This document shows, one piece after another, positions 25,261 to 36,490 of a stretch of 64,000 nucleotides of DNA. Numbering within the stretch: the stretch's first letter is position 1; every line of letters begins with the position of its first letter. A program made the position numbers and the translations under genes. The stretch is from positions 914,949-978,948 of the forward strand of contig LNAC01000374.1 in NCBI GenBank assembly GCA_002007465.1. The letters run 5' to 3'. Source of the DNA: Ailurus styani (Eukaryota > Chordata > Mammalia > Carnivora > Ailuridae). Below the pieces are notes generated by a model. It worked only from the letters and a program-made list of their open reading frames with translations, did not search any database and was not told the DNA's origin.

Positions 25261-26374
25261 GGGAAATTTTGGTTAGAAATAACTGATTAACTCAGTGGTA
25301 TAGTTTAGTCTATTTATACTTTCAAAAGTCAGTTTTGGAGACTATACAGTTTGGTTCGTTGGCATGAGTTTACAAGGAGGGAACTTTAAGATGTTTATCT
25401 TACTCTGCTTATGTTAAATATCATTTGTTTCTGATACTTATGGAAAATATCAACTGAAACTAACTTCAGTCCTTTTTTAGAACAAGATGAAGATACCAAC
25501 ATGTTTAATAACAACAAAAAAAAGAGGTACAGATAAATACAACCACTTGGATAAACTGCTTTACAATAGCTACCATTTCTAGGAAAATGTATCTTATTTA
25601 GATAATTTATTTTGTTTGAATTTTATACCTAAAAGTTTTATCCCTGGGATTAACAGAGAACAGTTAAGACTTCCACATAATAGAGTTTTCCAATTTTAGA
25701 AAAGAAACAGCAGCACTTAATCAAGATTTCAAAAGTTTGTTTATTCAGCATTGGGTAATAGAACATTAGTCTTCTTTGAGAGACAGTTGAGGCTTTCATT
25801 TATTCGAAAACTTCAGCTCTGTGCATTATTGTGGCCCACCCATGTGTAAGCAGTAAAGTGCTTCTGAGCATTAATTGGCATGCAGTTAATGAATATGTTG
25901 CTGTAAAATCACATGTTCTGTGCAGTATATAGGTTTTCAGATCTTCAGTTAAAAACTATGTATCTTTTTAATGCTTTATTTTCCTAACATTTACTCCCTA
26001 AATCCACATGGATTAGAAGCAGCATATTTGCCAAAAGGGCAGAGGATGCCAAAAGTCTGAAAAAGCAGAGTAACTGTCTGGACCCATTCAGAGTTAGAAG
26101 TAAGAGCCTGCTGAAATATATATTCTTTAGTATTACAGATAAGTGTAATTATTGTTATATGAGCAGTTATAGATCATTAAGAATCCACTAAATTATGCTT
26201 AGTATGTTCTTGAGGAATTCAGGGAATATCAGTGTGCTTTTTGTAAAACATCCTCCAGTGATGTTCAAAGATGACCACCAGTTTGGGTACTTTTCCCGTT
26301 TATTTATTTATTTTAGTCCTTTCCCCATTTATTTGTCTTATAGAAGATTTTATCATGATTTTCTGAGGATCCTG

Positions 26375-26530
26375 GTTAAATTGATTTATTCAGTGAACAG
26401 TCATTGATTGTGTGCCTCCTATGTGCTGGACACTGACAGAAGCCATGGAGATACGTTGAAGTAGACAACCTCTGCCTTCTTGCAGCTTATGTTCCTGGTG
26501 GGGTAGACAAGATTTAAGTAAATAGGTCAG
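26375..26530 (+). repeat. Ancient interspersed repeat, family not called
   Basis: tgtgcctcctatgtgctgga, cttgcagcttatgttcctgg and aagatttaagtaaatagg show a familiar old mammalian repeat pattern. It ends at the ERV. Confidence 0.45.
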
Positions 26531-26562
26531 TGTTGTTTTATTAAGATGTTAGTGTGTTCAGC

Positions 26563-27232
26563 ATGGTGCAAGGCCGTACCCCGTAGTCCCTAAACCAAGG
26601 GTAGGTGATAGTCTGCTGAGGCTGAAGAAGAGACCCAGAAGCAGTGATTGAGATGTAAGTTTATGGAGGGAACTTATGTACGAGGAATCCAGGAACAGCT
26701 GACTGGATGAAACACCTGCTTCTGGGATCCACAGGGAGCAAGTTTTTATAGCATAGCAACTTAGTCTAGCAGCTGTCTGTAGTCCTTCCCCTCCTTCCAT
26801 GGCCAGTGTTCCAAGGAGCTCAAGGCCCGCCATCCAGTCACTCTTTATTACAAGGGAGATGCTCTGGGTTGACCACTCCTGAAGCCCCTGTCCTTGAACG
26901 CTGAACAACATGTTCTTCTACATTCTCTGCTTGATGGGAGTATGGGAGGGAGGATGGGATCTCTGTATTCTCAAGATACTGATTAACAGGAACATTTGGA
27001 GTATGCTTGTACAAACTAGCCTTCTAGCATGTACCATATACTCCACCTGCCATACTCTGGCTGGTCCATACATTTTTTTTTTCTTTTCTTTTTAAAGGAG
27101 GCAAGGAGGGGCAGAAGGAGAGGGAAAGAGAGAATCTTAAGCAGGTTCCATGACATTGACATCATGACCTGAGCTGCAATGAAGAGTCAGTGCTCAAATG
27201 ACTGAGCCACCCAGGTGACCCTGGCCTGTACA
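26563..27232 (-). repeat. 3' LTR of the ERV (interrupted by a SINE)
   Basis: This copy aligns with 32070-32563 over most of its length. The best block (both have catggccagtgttccaagg, at about 26799 and 32303) shows about 9 mismatches in 66 bases. A minus-strand SINE at 27073-27220 splits the copy. The edges are approximate, inferred from the partner LTR and the PBS and purine-tract positions. Both LTRs are too diverged for a confident target-site duplication. Confidence 0.8.
27073..27220 (-). mobile_element. SINEC inserted into the ERV 3' LTR
   Basis: T-rich start, agagaatcttaagcagg body and a head reading gagccacccaggtgaccc show a minus-strand CAN-SINE. Flanks tggtccatacatttt and tggcctgtacatttt form the target-site duplication. 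Confidence 0.88.
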
Positions 27233-27241
27233 TTTTTTATA

Positions 27242-27252
27242 TTCTCTTCTTT
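27242..27252 (-). other. Possible ERV polypurine tract
   Basis: The + strand ttctcttcttt is a run of purines on the element strand. It lies about nine A/T bases upstream of the inferred 3' LTR edge. A PPT is expected next to the LTR, so the AT-rich spacer makes this tentative. Confidence 0.4.
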
Positions 27253-27721
27253 CACGATGTCCCTGGGCCAAGTATCCCGAGGTGCATTGCAGCCAAATCC
27301 TATAGCTACACTACAAGCCACAGTGTCCAAACAATAGAACACACATGGCTAAGAAACTCTAGAAGACATTTTGCCAGAGGAAGCCTGCAGTCGCTGATAG
27401 AGGGAGTTCACTATATACCCAGTAGTTGGTTTTATTCTGTATAGAAGCTGTGGTCAGGACCCAATTGGCAAATAGGTTCCCCATGCAGAATCTAAGGGCA
27501 AAAAGTTAATCCGTTTAGTAGGCACTAGAAGAGGCAAGTCATGGTTGTTTGATAGAATGCAGGAGGTGGTGGTGTTCTGGGATAACACCGCCCATGATTG
27601 TGGTTTTGCTCCAGGTTTATAGTACCCATTTGTTGGTTTCCCCTCTGTTACACAGTGGGACAGATCTGAAAAGGATGGTGGGGGTATAATAATGTTTCAT
27701 AAGGTGATTATGATAGTAGTC

Positions 27722-27892
27722 TTTTTTTTTTTTAAGAGGGAGAGAGGGGAAGAGGGAGAGGGAAAGACTCCTAAGCAGGCTCTGCACCCAGCATGGAGCC
27801 CAGCGTGGGGCTCAGTCTCATAACCCTGAGATCATGACCTGAGCCAAAATCAAGAGTTGGGTGCTTAACCAACTGAGCCACCCACATGCCCC
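27722..27892 (-). mobile_element. SINEC inserted inside the ERV
   Basis: Poly-T start, gagggagagaggg tract, the catgacctgagccaaaatcaagagt B-box side of the head (shown in part) and an end at gagccacccacatgcccc mark a minus-strand CAN-SINE. It lies downstream of integrase. Confidence 0.88.
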
Positions 27893-28199
27893 AATAGTTC
27901 ATTTTTTATGAGAAGCCTGGGGTTGTGTACCTTCATTGTCTTTGGTGGAGTGGGGTGAAGAAATGGGGTGCTGGGTAGGTCCTATTCTATTTCTATTTCC
28001 CATTGGGTCAAAAACCCGAACCACTGTGGACTTCTTTGCTACTTCCAGGGCCATTTAATTATATGTTCCCCCATAGCTGGATCTTGTGGCAAGGACAATA
28101 AAAGGTTACCTTGTGCCTCTACTTGTAGCAGAGAACATCCATCCTGCATGCTGTCTACTTGTATTCTAAGGCGGACGTCAGGTCCTTGAGTGAGTAGAC

Positions 28200-28850
28200 A
28201 ATAGGCACTAGACGGATTGGAATGTACATGTTAATTTAATGTCTATATAGCCGTTGGCAGGTGGCTTATCCAGAGGGCCAGTAAATGAGCTTCCTGTTGC
28301 AATTATTGTTTCAACAGTCCATTCACGCATTCTGTCAGTCCGGATGCAGTAGGATTGTATGGTAGATGGAAATGCCAGTGGATGTCTTGAGTGTTGGCCT
28401 ACTCTTGCACTTCATGTCCTGTAAAGTGGGAGCCTTGGTCACTGTCAATATCAGTGGTACCCCATAGGCAGTACACAGTTGTTCTAGACTGAGGATGGTA
28501 GCCTTTTGGTTAGCATGCTTACTGGGGTAGGCTTGCGGGAATCCTGAATAAGTGTTAGTACACATCAGAGTATAACAGCAGCCATCAGAGAAGGGTCATG
28601 GACCGATGTAGTCAGTCTGCCATCTCTGAATGGGGTGACACTCCCTCTATCTGTCTGGTGTCTCTTGGCAGAGGTAATGGTTGTTTCTGAGCACAGGTTG
28701 AGCATTGCTAGCAGATGGTTACAATGTCTTTGTAACATCTCAGTGAGCTCCAGTTCTTAGCAGTGGCCCACAAGGTCTGTTGCCCTTGATGTCCTGTCTT
28801 CTTGGGTAGCCAGGTGATAACATCTTCTGTTGGCATATCTTCTAGGAGAC
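28200..28850 (-). pseudogene. ERV integrase remnant
   Basis: A CxxC pair of the N-terminal zinc-binding domain is visible (CSTC, 28692-28703). A core domain follows, with a segment around 28430-28600 containing YSGFPQAYPSKHANQ and LCTAYGVPL. The second catalytic Asp block (DQGSHFTG type, near 28420-28445) lies in a different frame from the segment before it, and a stop follows within about ten codons. The remnant is broken and the protein cannot be made. Confidence 0.78.
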
Positions 28851-29900
28851 AGCCATGGGCCAGCTAATCAGCTTGTTGGTTATCAGGTGGGGTGCATGCT
28901 GTATGTACATCTACATGGTAAATAGTGGTATTCATACCTCATAATTGCTGGAGAATGTCCTTCCACCTGTTGCCCCAGAGTGGGTCCCCCACTACCATCC
29001 AGTCCTTTGCCTTCCATTGGAGAAGCCACATGGTTAACACTCTGTAGACTGTCCAGCTATCTGTGCATGTAACAGTGGGGGTAGACTCATGGAGCATCAC
29101 CACCCATGCTGCTCATAGTTTGGCCCATTGACTACTATGCCTAATGCTAGAGTCTGTGCAGAGTCTTTCAGTTGAGGGTTGGATGGCAGTGGCCGTCCAG
29201 GTGCAGGGTTTGCCCTTTGCTGAGCCATCAGCATACCAGTCATGCTTAGGGATGGGTCTGTCTCCTTCTAGCACAAAAGGATGGCAGCCATGGTGGCTCT
29301 GCTGTGTCAGTTAATGGCTGTGACATAAGTCATGGGGCCAAAAATGGAGTACAGCTCCACACAAAGGGGGCTGTGTGTCAGGGTCCTACATTGTTGCAAG
29401 TAGGCATGCCATTCAGCTAGTTTGGGTGTGGGTGCTGCCTGATTTGGGCTTTCGGAATGTATCCTTTAGCCATCCTGCTATAAGATATTGGGTGTAAACA
29501 GTTACTGGGATCCCTTTAGTTATATGTTTCCTACTTGCCATGAGGCATGGTGAATAGCACACAGCTATTATTCTAAAATGCTATATTGGGTCTCAGCTCC
29601 TTTTTATAAATGTGACCAGAAACCTAATAGCACATGTTTGTGCCCTTGCTTTTGCCACAAGCGCCATCCAAACCCTTCTGGGTAATTGGCTGCATCCAAT
29701 TCGTGTGGCTGTCCCTTTTTGAGAATAGTTAAGGGTTGGATCTGTTTAATAGCCATCTTGGCTTGTTCAGATGCTTGCCTTGTCTTTAAGGACTAGTCCC
29801 ATTGGGCTTCTTTTTAAACTAGTCTATGAAGGGGCAGAAGCAGTTGAGTCAGGCAAGGGATAAACTGAAGCCAATACCCTAAGAAACCTATTAAAGTTTG
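28850..29900 (-). pseudogene. ERV RNase H remnant
   Basis: The minus strand encodes TDSW at 29053-29064, a typical RNase H active-site block. It is followed about 50 codons later by HVDVHT and DNQQADQLA-like residues (about 28860-28900), the C-terminal His/Asp block of retroviral RNase H. Stops interrupt the frame between RT and this part. Confidence 0.7.
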
Positions 29901-30049
29901 TAACTGCTTTGGGATAGTGGGGCACGGGTGTACCTGTATTTTATCAATACCTGCTACAGAAACAACTTTTGTCTTATCCGATAATCCAGGGCCCTGTATT
30001 TTGTTTTTGTTGACTGCTCATCCTTGACTTGTTAGGTGAGAAGGCAAGT

Positions 30050-30560
30050 CTGGTGCAGCAGACTGCAAAGTAGAAAAAGACCGAGAAATTAACATTAGAT
30101 CATCAGTGTCATGGAACAGACCGACTGCCTCTGGAATTGCTCAGTGACTTAGGTCACTGGCTGCCAAGCTGTGGCAAATCATGGGGCTATATAAATACCC
30201 CTATGGTAGGATGGTGAATGTCTGTTCTTCCCAGATGAAAGCGAATTGCTCTTGGCTTTCTGGGGCTATGGGAATACCGAAAAAGGTGTTAGCCAGGTCT
30301 AACACATAATGATATGTACCTAAACTTCCCCAATGCAAGTGAACAAGTGACATGATGTTGAACACAATTGCACAAAGAGGGGGTTCCACCTTATTTAGTT
30401 CTCTATAATCCACAGTCATTCTCCACGTTGCATTTGGTTTCTTCACATGCCAGATGAGACTATTATATAGACCGTTAAGTTGGTCGTATAATACCCACAT
30501 TGGCTAATTCCTTAATCAAGCCTGTGATTTCTTCATGGCCTCCTGGGAGGTGATATTGTT
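30050..30560 (-). pseudogene. ERV reverse transcriptase remnant
   Basis: Minus-strand frame 30201-30500 gives VKKPNATWRMTVDYRELNKV, then LDLANTFFGIPIAPESQEQF and FTILP, the finger and palm blocks of retroviral RT. A stop codon (30201-30203) falls directly after LP, at the conserved LPQG Gln. Further along the frame the catalytic box, normally YxDD, reads DTDD (about 30097-30114), so the aromatic residue is lost. The enzyme is dead on two counts. Confidence 0.85.
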
Positions 30561-31000
30561 TAATTGCCATCACCCTCTGTGGGACAAGTAGTATTAAAGC
30601 TGTCCATTTTGCATCTCCTCTTATTATTTGTGTGACCAAGTGGACCCTCAATTTGAATTCCCCTGCAGTAGTTTGTAATGTTAGTCCTGAGAGGACATCC
30701 ATTCCCAGAATATATTTGGGTATTGGGGTTATGTATTCACTGAATGGGGCTTTGGTGAGAGTTCTCCTGTCCGCAATTGCTGCAGTCTGCTTCATTGGGA
30801 TGGTACCATCCCCCATCCATCGATGGCAAAGATGGGCCCTTGAAAGTAGCTGTTTCAATAAAGGAGAGTAAATTTGGCACGGGTTTGGTACCTCTTTTTC
30901 TGACCTTTTCTATTTCCCCCAGATCTGTGGTAGCCTGCTCAGCCTGTGATGCAGGCTGCCCCATTAGTGGGTCAAGATGGACACGAATGCCCCCTACCAA
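30560..31000 (-). pseudogene. ERV protease / start of pol remnant
   Basis: Minus-strand reading frames here contain YILGMDVLSGLTLQTTAGEF, a protease C-terminal type motif (ILG-D-L), followed by LPGGHEEI and VGIIRPT, which is the usual lead-in to RT. An upstream overlapping frame covers 30737-31000. No intact DTGA/DSGA active-site motif was seen in frame. The fragment would have been part of a Pro-Pol polyprotein and is not functional now. Confidence 0.75.
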
Positions 31001-32050
31001 TGATCTGAGGCAGACTGTACCACTGTATCTTTAATACCTATGGCAAACGGTTTCTTAGTGAGACCTCTGTACTGTTCAGCATAGACAGCTCTCATAGGAT
31101 ATGCTGGAGCTCTTCCATAGTCTGCCATGGAAAAGGGAGGTCAGCACGCCCAACCCCGTTAGGCCAAGCTACTTTACAGTCCCATACCACCTAGAAGAGT
31201 AAAGGATAATGTGACCTTCACTGATGATGCTGTGGGGATGCCACTTTAAAGCAGGGTGTGTTGTAATAAATGCCATCTTGGATATTCCTGACCAAAATCG
31301 AACTGCCTTCTGTGCCCATGTCCCATATACCGAGCAACCATAGCACCATGGATTCCCTTCATTTCTGTCTGAATTTATCCTCCAATTCTACCAGTTCGGC
31401 AGGTGTATAGTCTTTCACTGTGGTCTGTGCCTGTGGTTAAGCACGGACAGGTTCTGGGGTTCCACACTCTATGGGCATGGATGCTCTGCTTTCATGTTGG
31501 TTGGTAACAAGAGGCTGAGCCAAGAGAATGGGAATTGTTATAGGCTCAGTCCAATTCGTCTCTTCCTCAGTAGAACTTTTAGTTGGGTCCCACAATAGCT
31601 GTGAGAACTCCTTTGCCAGGGCAGTTTACCACCCTTCAGTTGGGTCATTCTGTGTGCCAGAGTTTTTAATTTAACATCTTGTTTCTTCAGGCCAATTGTC
31701 AAGGTCTCAGCAGTGTCATTTGTGTTAATCTAGAAATCCTCTCTAAATGCAGTTTCTCCTGTAGGTGGCATCCTTTCTTCAAGGCAGTTACATGGACAGG
31801 AGGGATCATCCAACTATGGCCACTGAGCATCGATCTTTTTCTTAGTCAAATTTATCTTGGTCAAAATTTCTGCTAGACCCTTCAGTATTTTCAGGGGCAT
31901 CCCTATATTCATGTGGTGGGCTTATCCATCAAGGATAGTGGCTTTAGGGCCCCACGTAGATGTGGATGGCCAACCTTGGATTTCCCTTGCAAATTTAAAT
32001 TTCCCTGTTCCATTTCCCACATGTTGGTGCTCATGTCCCCTCCCCCGGCT

Positions 32051-32067
32051 TCCTGGCTGGCTCACCA
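32051..32067 (-). promoter_or_regulatory. Putative ERV primer-binding site (tRNA-Arg-like)
   Basis: The + strand reads tcctggctggctcacca. This equals the 3' end (with CCA) of mammalian tRNA-Arg(ACG) as I recall it, except for one base (A for G before CCA): 16 of 17. It lies two bases inside the 5' LTR edge, where a PBS should be. The tRNA sequence is from memory. Confidence 0.65.
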
Positions 32068-32069
32068 CT

Positions 32070-32563
32070 TGTGTGGTCCACACTCCAACAGACTCTAAGC
32101 CAAGGGTGGTGATCGTCCTGTGAGGCCAAAGAATGACCTGGAGACAGCCAGTGAGGCATAGGTTTTTTGGGGGAACTTACTATAAGGAGTCCTGAAGTGT
32201 CAGCCTAGACACAAAGCATCTGTTGCAGGGATCTACAGGCAGCAAGCTTATATACTGTAGCAACCAGCCTAGCAACTCTTTGTAGCCCATCCCCTTCCCA
32301 CATGGCCAGTGTTCCAAGGAGCTCAAGGGCTGTAATCCAGATACTCTTTGCTATAAGGGAGATGCTTCTTGTCAGCCATCCCCCAGTGCCCTGACCTTGA
32401 ATGCTAAACACTTTCTTCTATACATTCTGCTTGATGGGAATAGAGAGGGAGGACAGGATCTCTATAGTCCCAAGGTAGTGATTAAGGGGAGTGTTTAGGG
32501 TGTGTTTGTACAAACAAGCCTTCCAGCACTTACCATACACATAAGAATGGGAGCTGGGCTGTT
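32070..32563 (-). repeat. 5' LTR of the ERV
   Basis: About 494 bp, without the SINE found in its partner. On the + strand it begins tgtgtggtcc, i.e. the element strand ends in ..ACA, two bases from the putative primer-binding site. The right edge, near gggctgttc, is placed by its similarity to the end of the other LTR and is uncertain by tens of bases. Confidence 0.8.
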
Positions 32564-34861
32564 CTTCTTAGTCAAAGGAAGTAACATTTGAGTCAGGGCA
32601 GCTGTGCAGAAATCTCCACAGTGTAGTGATGCCCCAGATACTCTGCCATGGGAACAGGCTTGGTGCATGAAGGCACGAAGGATAAGGAGTTTGGATTTCT
32701 TCCAAAGATAGTGGAAATCAGGAGCAGAAGTGTGAGATGATCTGACTTAACATTTGGAAAGATTTCTCTAGAAGCCATGTGGAGAATGGACAAATAGGTG
32801 TATAGAAGTAGAAGCTATCATCTATGTTTGTAGACTTGGTCAATTTGAGAGTATATATTTTGGAAACAGGTGCTGGCAGAGAGATGGGATATGAAGAAAA
32901 GGGAGGTGTCAAGGGTAATGACTCCAAGATTTTCGGCCTACACAAAAATCTTGTACTACTGATTGTAGGAAAGCAAATTCTTGGGAAGGAAATTTAAGAT
33001 CTGTTTTGGACATTTTGAACATGAAATCACACAGCCAGTGGCTATGTTGAATAGGCATTTAGATGAGTGTATATCATGGTGAGAGATTAGGTGTGGGGCA
33101 TTGTTTGGAAAGTCATCCGTTTATTGATTAAATTTAAAATCACAAACTGGATGAGATTACATGGTGCAAAGGAGGAGAGGGTTGGCAGGAATTGATAACA
33201 TTTAGAAGATAGATAGAGGAATGGAATGGGGGAGAATCCAAAGGAGACAGAAAAAATGACTAAGAAATTAAGAGGAAAACCAGAAGACTGAAGATAGGAA
33301 GCCTTGAGAAGATGATGGTGTAAGGAAAAGGTGGTCAGCAAATACTGCTGAGAAGTGGAATTAAGATAAGGACAGAAAGGATTTAGATAACACAGAGGCT
33401 GCTAATACCTTTTAGACCCTTTTCTGTGGAGTTTCAGGGAGCAAATGATGGAGAAGTGGTAAGTGGGTGAGAAAATGGAGTGAGAATATGTAGACAGTCC
33501 AAGAGGAGAATATCTGTCATGGAAAAAGCAAAATGTGGATAATAGTTGGAGGAAGATGGGTGGTCAAAAGAGGTGTCCCCCTGCCCCACACAATAGTTGA
33601 TGCTAAGATGTGTTTATTTAGTAAAGGAAGTGATATTTAGGAGAGAGGTAGTTAGTAATGCATGGTGATGTGGAGAAGGAGGTAAACCTGAAAGAATGCA
33701 GTCTCCTGTAGAAGGAATGAGATCCAGTGAAGAGGTTGGGGCAAGGATCCTTCTTTCATAGGAAACAAGACAGAGCTGCTATGTAATTTAAGACCAGGTA
33801 TTTTTAGACCCATCAGTTGTGATTCTTATCTTTTCTTATAAAGAATTGGTGTGATTCGATCTCTGTGTTAATGATGTATATTCGAGGTTTGAGGCTGCCT
33901 CCTGGGGTTAGGTGACATTGAGTTGGAATGTTTTAAATAAGGGATTGAAAGGAACTCTGAAATAGGGTGGTAGTAGTAAGAATAAGGAAAAAGAATATCT
34001 AAGACAGTTGTTTTCAAGTGAAAAATCAAGAGTGTGGTGTTAATTGGATTTAGCAAATGGGAAAAGTGGATGTGGGTTGATACAAGAGTTTCACAAATTG
34101 GAAGACCACTAACCCCATTGACCAAAATGGAGGTGCTGTGGAAATAATCACTTTTATAGCCCATTTTTTGTTAGTTCCTTCATAAGAAGGAAGAGTCATT
34201 TTCTCTTTTGCATTTCTGTGTTTTATGGAAATTTTACTTGGGCTTAATATAATAGGGTGCTTCTTAAAGATGCTGTTCTTGAGGTAATTTTGAATATGTA
34301 AACATTTATTCATGTTTTCCATAATTTCCATAATTTTTTCCTCAGGGATGAATCAGCCAAAATAGTAAATCTTTAAGTTGTAAAACCTCCATTTAGTTAT
34401 TAGTCATAAATATACTGAGTTAATAAAAGCCTACATTTGTCTGAAATTACATACTGGTAAGTAACATTAACATGAATGACATTATCATTTTTTAAATTAG
34501 TAGGTTCTCCCTTCTAATTTTTAGGTTCTTTTCTCATTTTCTGCTTACCTCGGAGAACATTAATTTGTCCGCATGTCATTTACAAAGTGTAAAACACATA
34601 CTGTTTTGTTCCCTATAAAATAAACATGGCAAAATCGACATCTAAGGAAATGGTTTTTTGCTGGCATCTCTTTACCAGATTTTATTTTATTTTGTTAACG
34701 TGGGTACCAAAAATATTTATCTTGAGTCCAGTAAATGATTGTGGCAATCCATATAGAGTAATCTTAACTTTCTAGACTACATGTCTCTTTCATGTTTTTA
34801 ACGTACTAGAATGTTTTCTCATGACATATGTTGAATTCATGTCTCTTTTTTTTTTTTACAG

Positions 34862-34918
34862 GTTAATGTGTGAGACTGTGAGATATGAAAGACATGAAGC
34901 AAATGAAGTTTTATACTA
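34862..34918 (+). CDS. RAPGEF2: RAPGEF2 internal coding exon (57 bp)
   Basis: The exon follows a strong T-rich acceptor ending in tttacag. Its first base completes the Arg codon left open by the exon at 23888-23958, and it then reads LMCETVRYERHEANEVLY plus TA, the first two bases of another Tyr codon. The donor is gtaggt at 34919. Moving the donor downstream to the next GT (34923) would read into TAG, so 34918 is the only sensible end. The residues match RAPGEF2 and differ clearly from the RAPGEF6 counterpart, which I recall as LMSARARYERYSGN. The exon is a multiple of three and phase 2 at both ends, so skipping it would keep the reading frame. It encodes the helix and linker leading into the N-terminal cyclic-nucleotide-binding-like fold. 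Confidence 0.95.
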
Positions 34919-35589
34919 GTAGGTGTTTTCTTTCTGTTTGTACAGTGTTTACTGTAATAACTAAATAATTTCTTTAAAGTATCACAGAAGTATTAATAAT
35001 GGCTAGGTCAGCATTACCTTAATACTGCATTAACTTATTTTTTGTAATTTAGAATGTAAAACATTTCAACTATTACCTGTCATAAAGTAAAAGTTTACAG
35101 TCCTCTGCTCTAAGTTCCCATCTATAACTACATATCTTTCACTTGTGGTTCAGAGATATTATTTAATATTATGGATATTTTGACATTTTTATCATTATGA
35201 AATAAGAAACAGTGTAGTCTTTCCAATGGAACAAAATACATGTTTTCACAGCCACATCAAATGAGATTTAATGATAGCATAAATGTCATATTTTAGTTTG
35301 TAACCTTTTCAGAAATAGGAAAATAAGCTGCCCACATCTCTTTGGGCTTAGTTTGTTCTATAAATAATACTGATATTTCTTTCAAGATGTGTAACATATT
35401 CCTTGAAAAAATTAAAACAATTTTTTTAAGAATGTGATAAACATATAGCAGGTAAATATGTTGTATTAAGGACATATAAATTGGTTTACTGCACATATTA
35501 TTTTATTAATAATGTTTGCCATGATTGGCTGTTGTTCTGTTGACTTTGTGTTTTTCAAAGCACTATTAAATAAATAATTACTACTTTCC

Positions 35590-35960
35590 ATGCACATTAT
35601 AGGGAATATTTATTGAAATAAATGAAATACAGCTTCTCCCCCTAGGGAGGCTGTAATTACAATCTCTTGAAAGAGGTAGAAATAGAATAAAAGAAAACAA
35701 CAACAACAAAAAGTAACCAACCAGAGTAGCTGAGGATACAGATAGATACTAAGGGCTGAAGAAGTTAAGTGCAAGGGAAGCCCTGAGGGGAATGGGGAGG
35801 GTCTCAGAGAAGTGGCCCTTTGAACTAGGTCTCAAAATTGCATCTGGTGGTCTAGAGGGACTTGCTTGGCAGAAGGAAGAGTAAGTATGGGGACACAGAG
35901 AGGGGAAGGGGCCTGGTCTGATGTTCTGAATACTGTGGCAAGTTTAGGGCCACTAACATG
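35590..35960 (+). repeat. Ancient interspersed repeat, family not called
   Basis: gcttctccccctagggaggc, tttgaactaggtctcaaaat and cttgcttggcagaaggaaga resemble the second half of the repeat type at 26375. Similar pieces recur near 44220-44470. Confidence 0.4.
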
Positions 35961-36084
35961 TGAGTGTGCCTTAAGATAACAAATTAAGAGAAGAGTCAGG
36001 CTACAGTCGTATTTGCTTGTGAATGTGTTGTTAAAAATACCAGTCATTATTCTTTAGGGAATTGGAAATGAGTTTTTTCCCTTC

Positions 36085-36490
36085 TCAATAACATTTTATT
36101 ATGGAAAATTGCAAATGTTCACAATATTAAAGACAGTAGTATAATGGATCCCCATGGTGCATCATCCAACATTGTTAATTGATGGCCAATTATGTTTCGT
36201 TTCCTACTCCCCCTCTCCCACCTCCAGCTGGATTATTTTTAAGTAAATCCCCACATAACAATTCATCCATATCAATTTTGGTATGTATCTTTATCTTTAA
36301 AAGATAAAGACTTAAACAAAAAAACCTAACCACAATACTATCATTAAACCTTAAAAAATCTTTAATATTGTGAAAACATTCAAAATCTCTTTCCTTAAAA
36401 AATCTTTTTTTTTTTTTACAGTTTATTTATTGGTTGACATTTTTCTTAAATCTCTTTTAATCTGTAGCCAGGTGGCCAGTTTTCAAATAG
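36085..36490 (+). mobile_element. Old L1 3' UTR fragment
   Basis: cattttattatggaaaattg, gatggccaattatgtttcgt and agataaagacttaaacaaaa follow an old L1M-type 3' end as I recall it. Confidence 0.6.

Larger units (their letters stand above)
26563..32563 (-). mobile_element. Endogenous retrovirus, class III (ERV-L-like), degenerate
   Basis: A 6.0-kb minus-strand provirus lies between two direct repeats. In element order (descending coordinates) it shows 5' LTR, PBS-like site, gag remnant (about 32050-31000), protease/RT (about 31000-30050), RNase H (about 29900-28850), integrase (about 28850-28200), a purine tract and 3' LTR. The RT block WRMTVDYRELNKV..LDLANTFF..QEQFAF resembles ERV-L-group pol. 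No envelope-like reading frame is seen between integrase and the 3' LTR, and the space is short, which is normal for ERV-L. Every domain is broken by stops or frameshifts, so it is inactive. It lies antisense to RAPGEF2, in an intron. The family name is not certain; a gamma-like element is the alternative. Confidence 0.88.
23959..34861 (+). other. RAPGEF2: RAPGEF2 intron (10.9 kb) containing an ERV
   Basis: The intron runs from donor gtaagt to acceptor tttacag and is phase 2. Its middle is taken up by the minus-strand endogenous retrovirus. The stretch 23959-25150 is AT-rich with nothing recognisable. 25150-25260 resembles an old L1 3' UTR. 25261-26374 shows nothing. 32564-33760 is a purine-rich stretch resembling an old interspersed repeat, and 33761-34861 shows nothing. 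Confidence 0.9.

Noticed and set aside
27253..28200. Envelope gene of the provirus
   Set aside because: No signal peptide, fusion-peptide or transmembrane-type frame is visible, and a SINE takes up part of the short interval; absence is expected for ERV-L-like elements.
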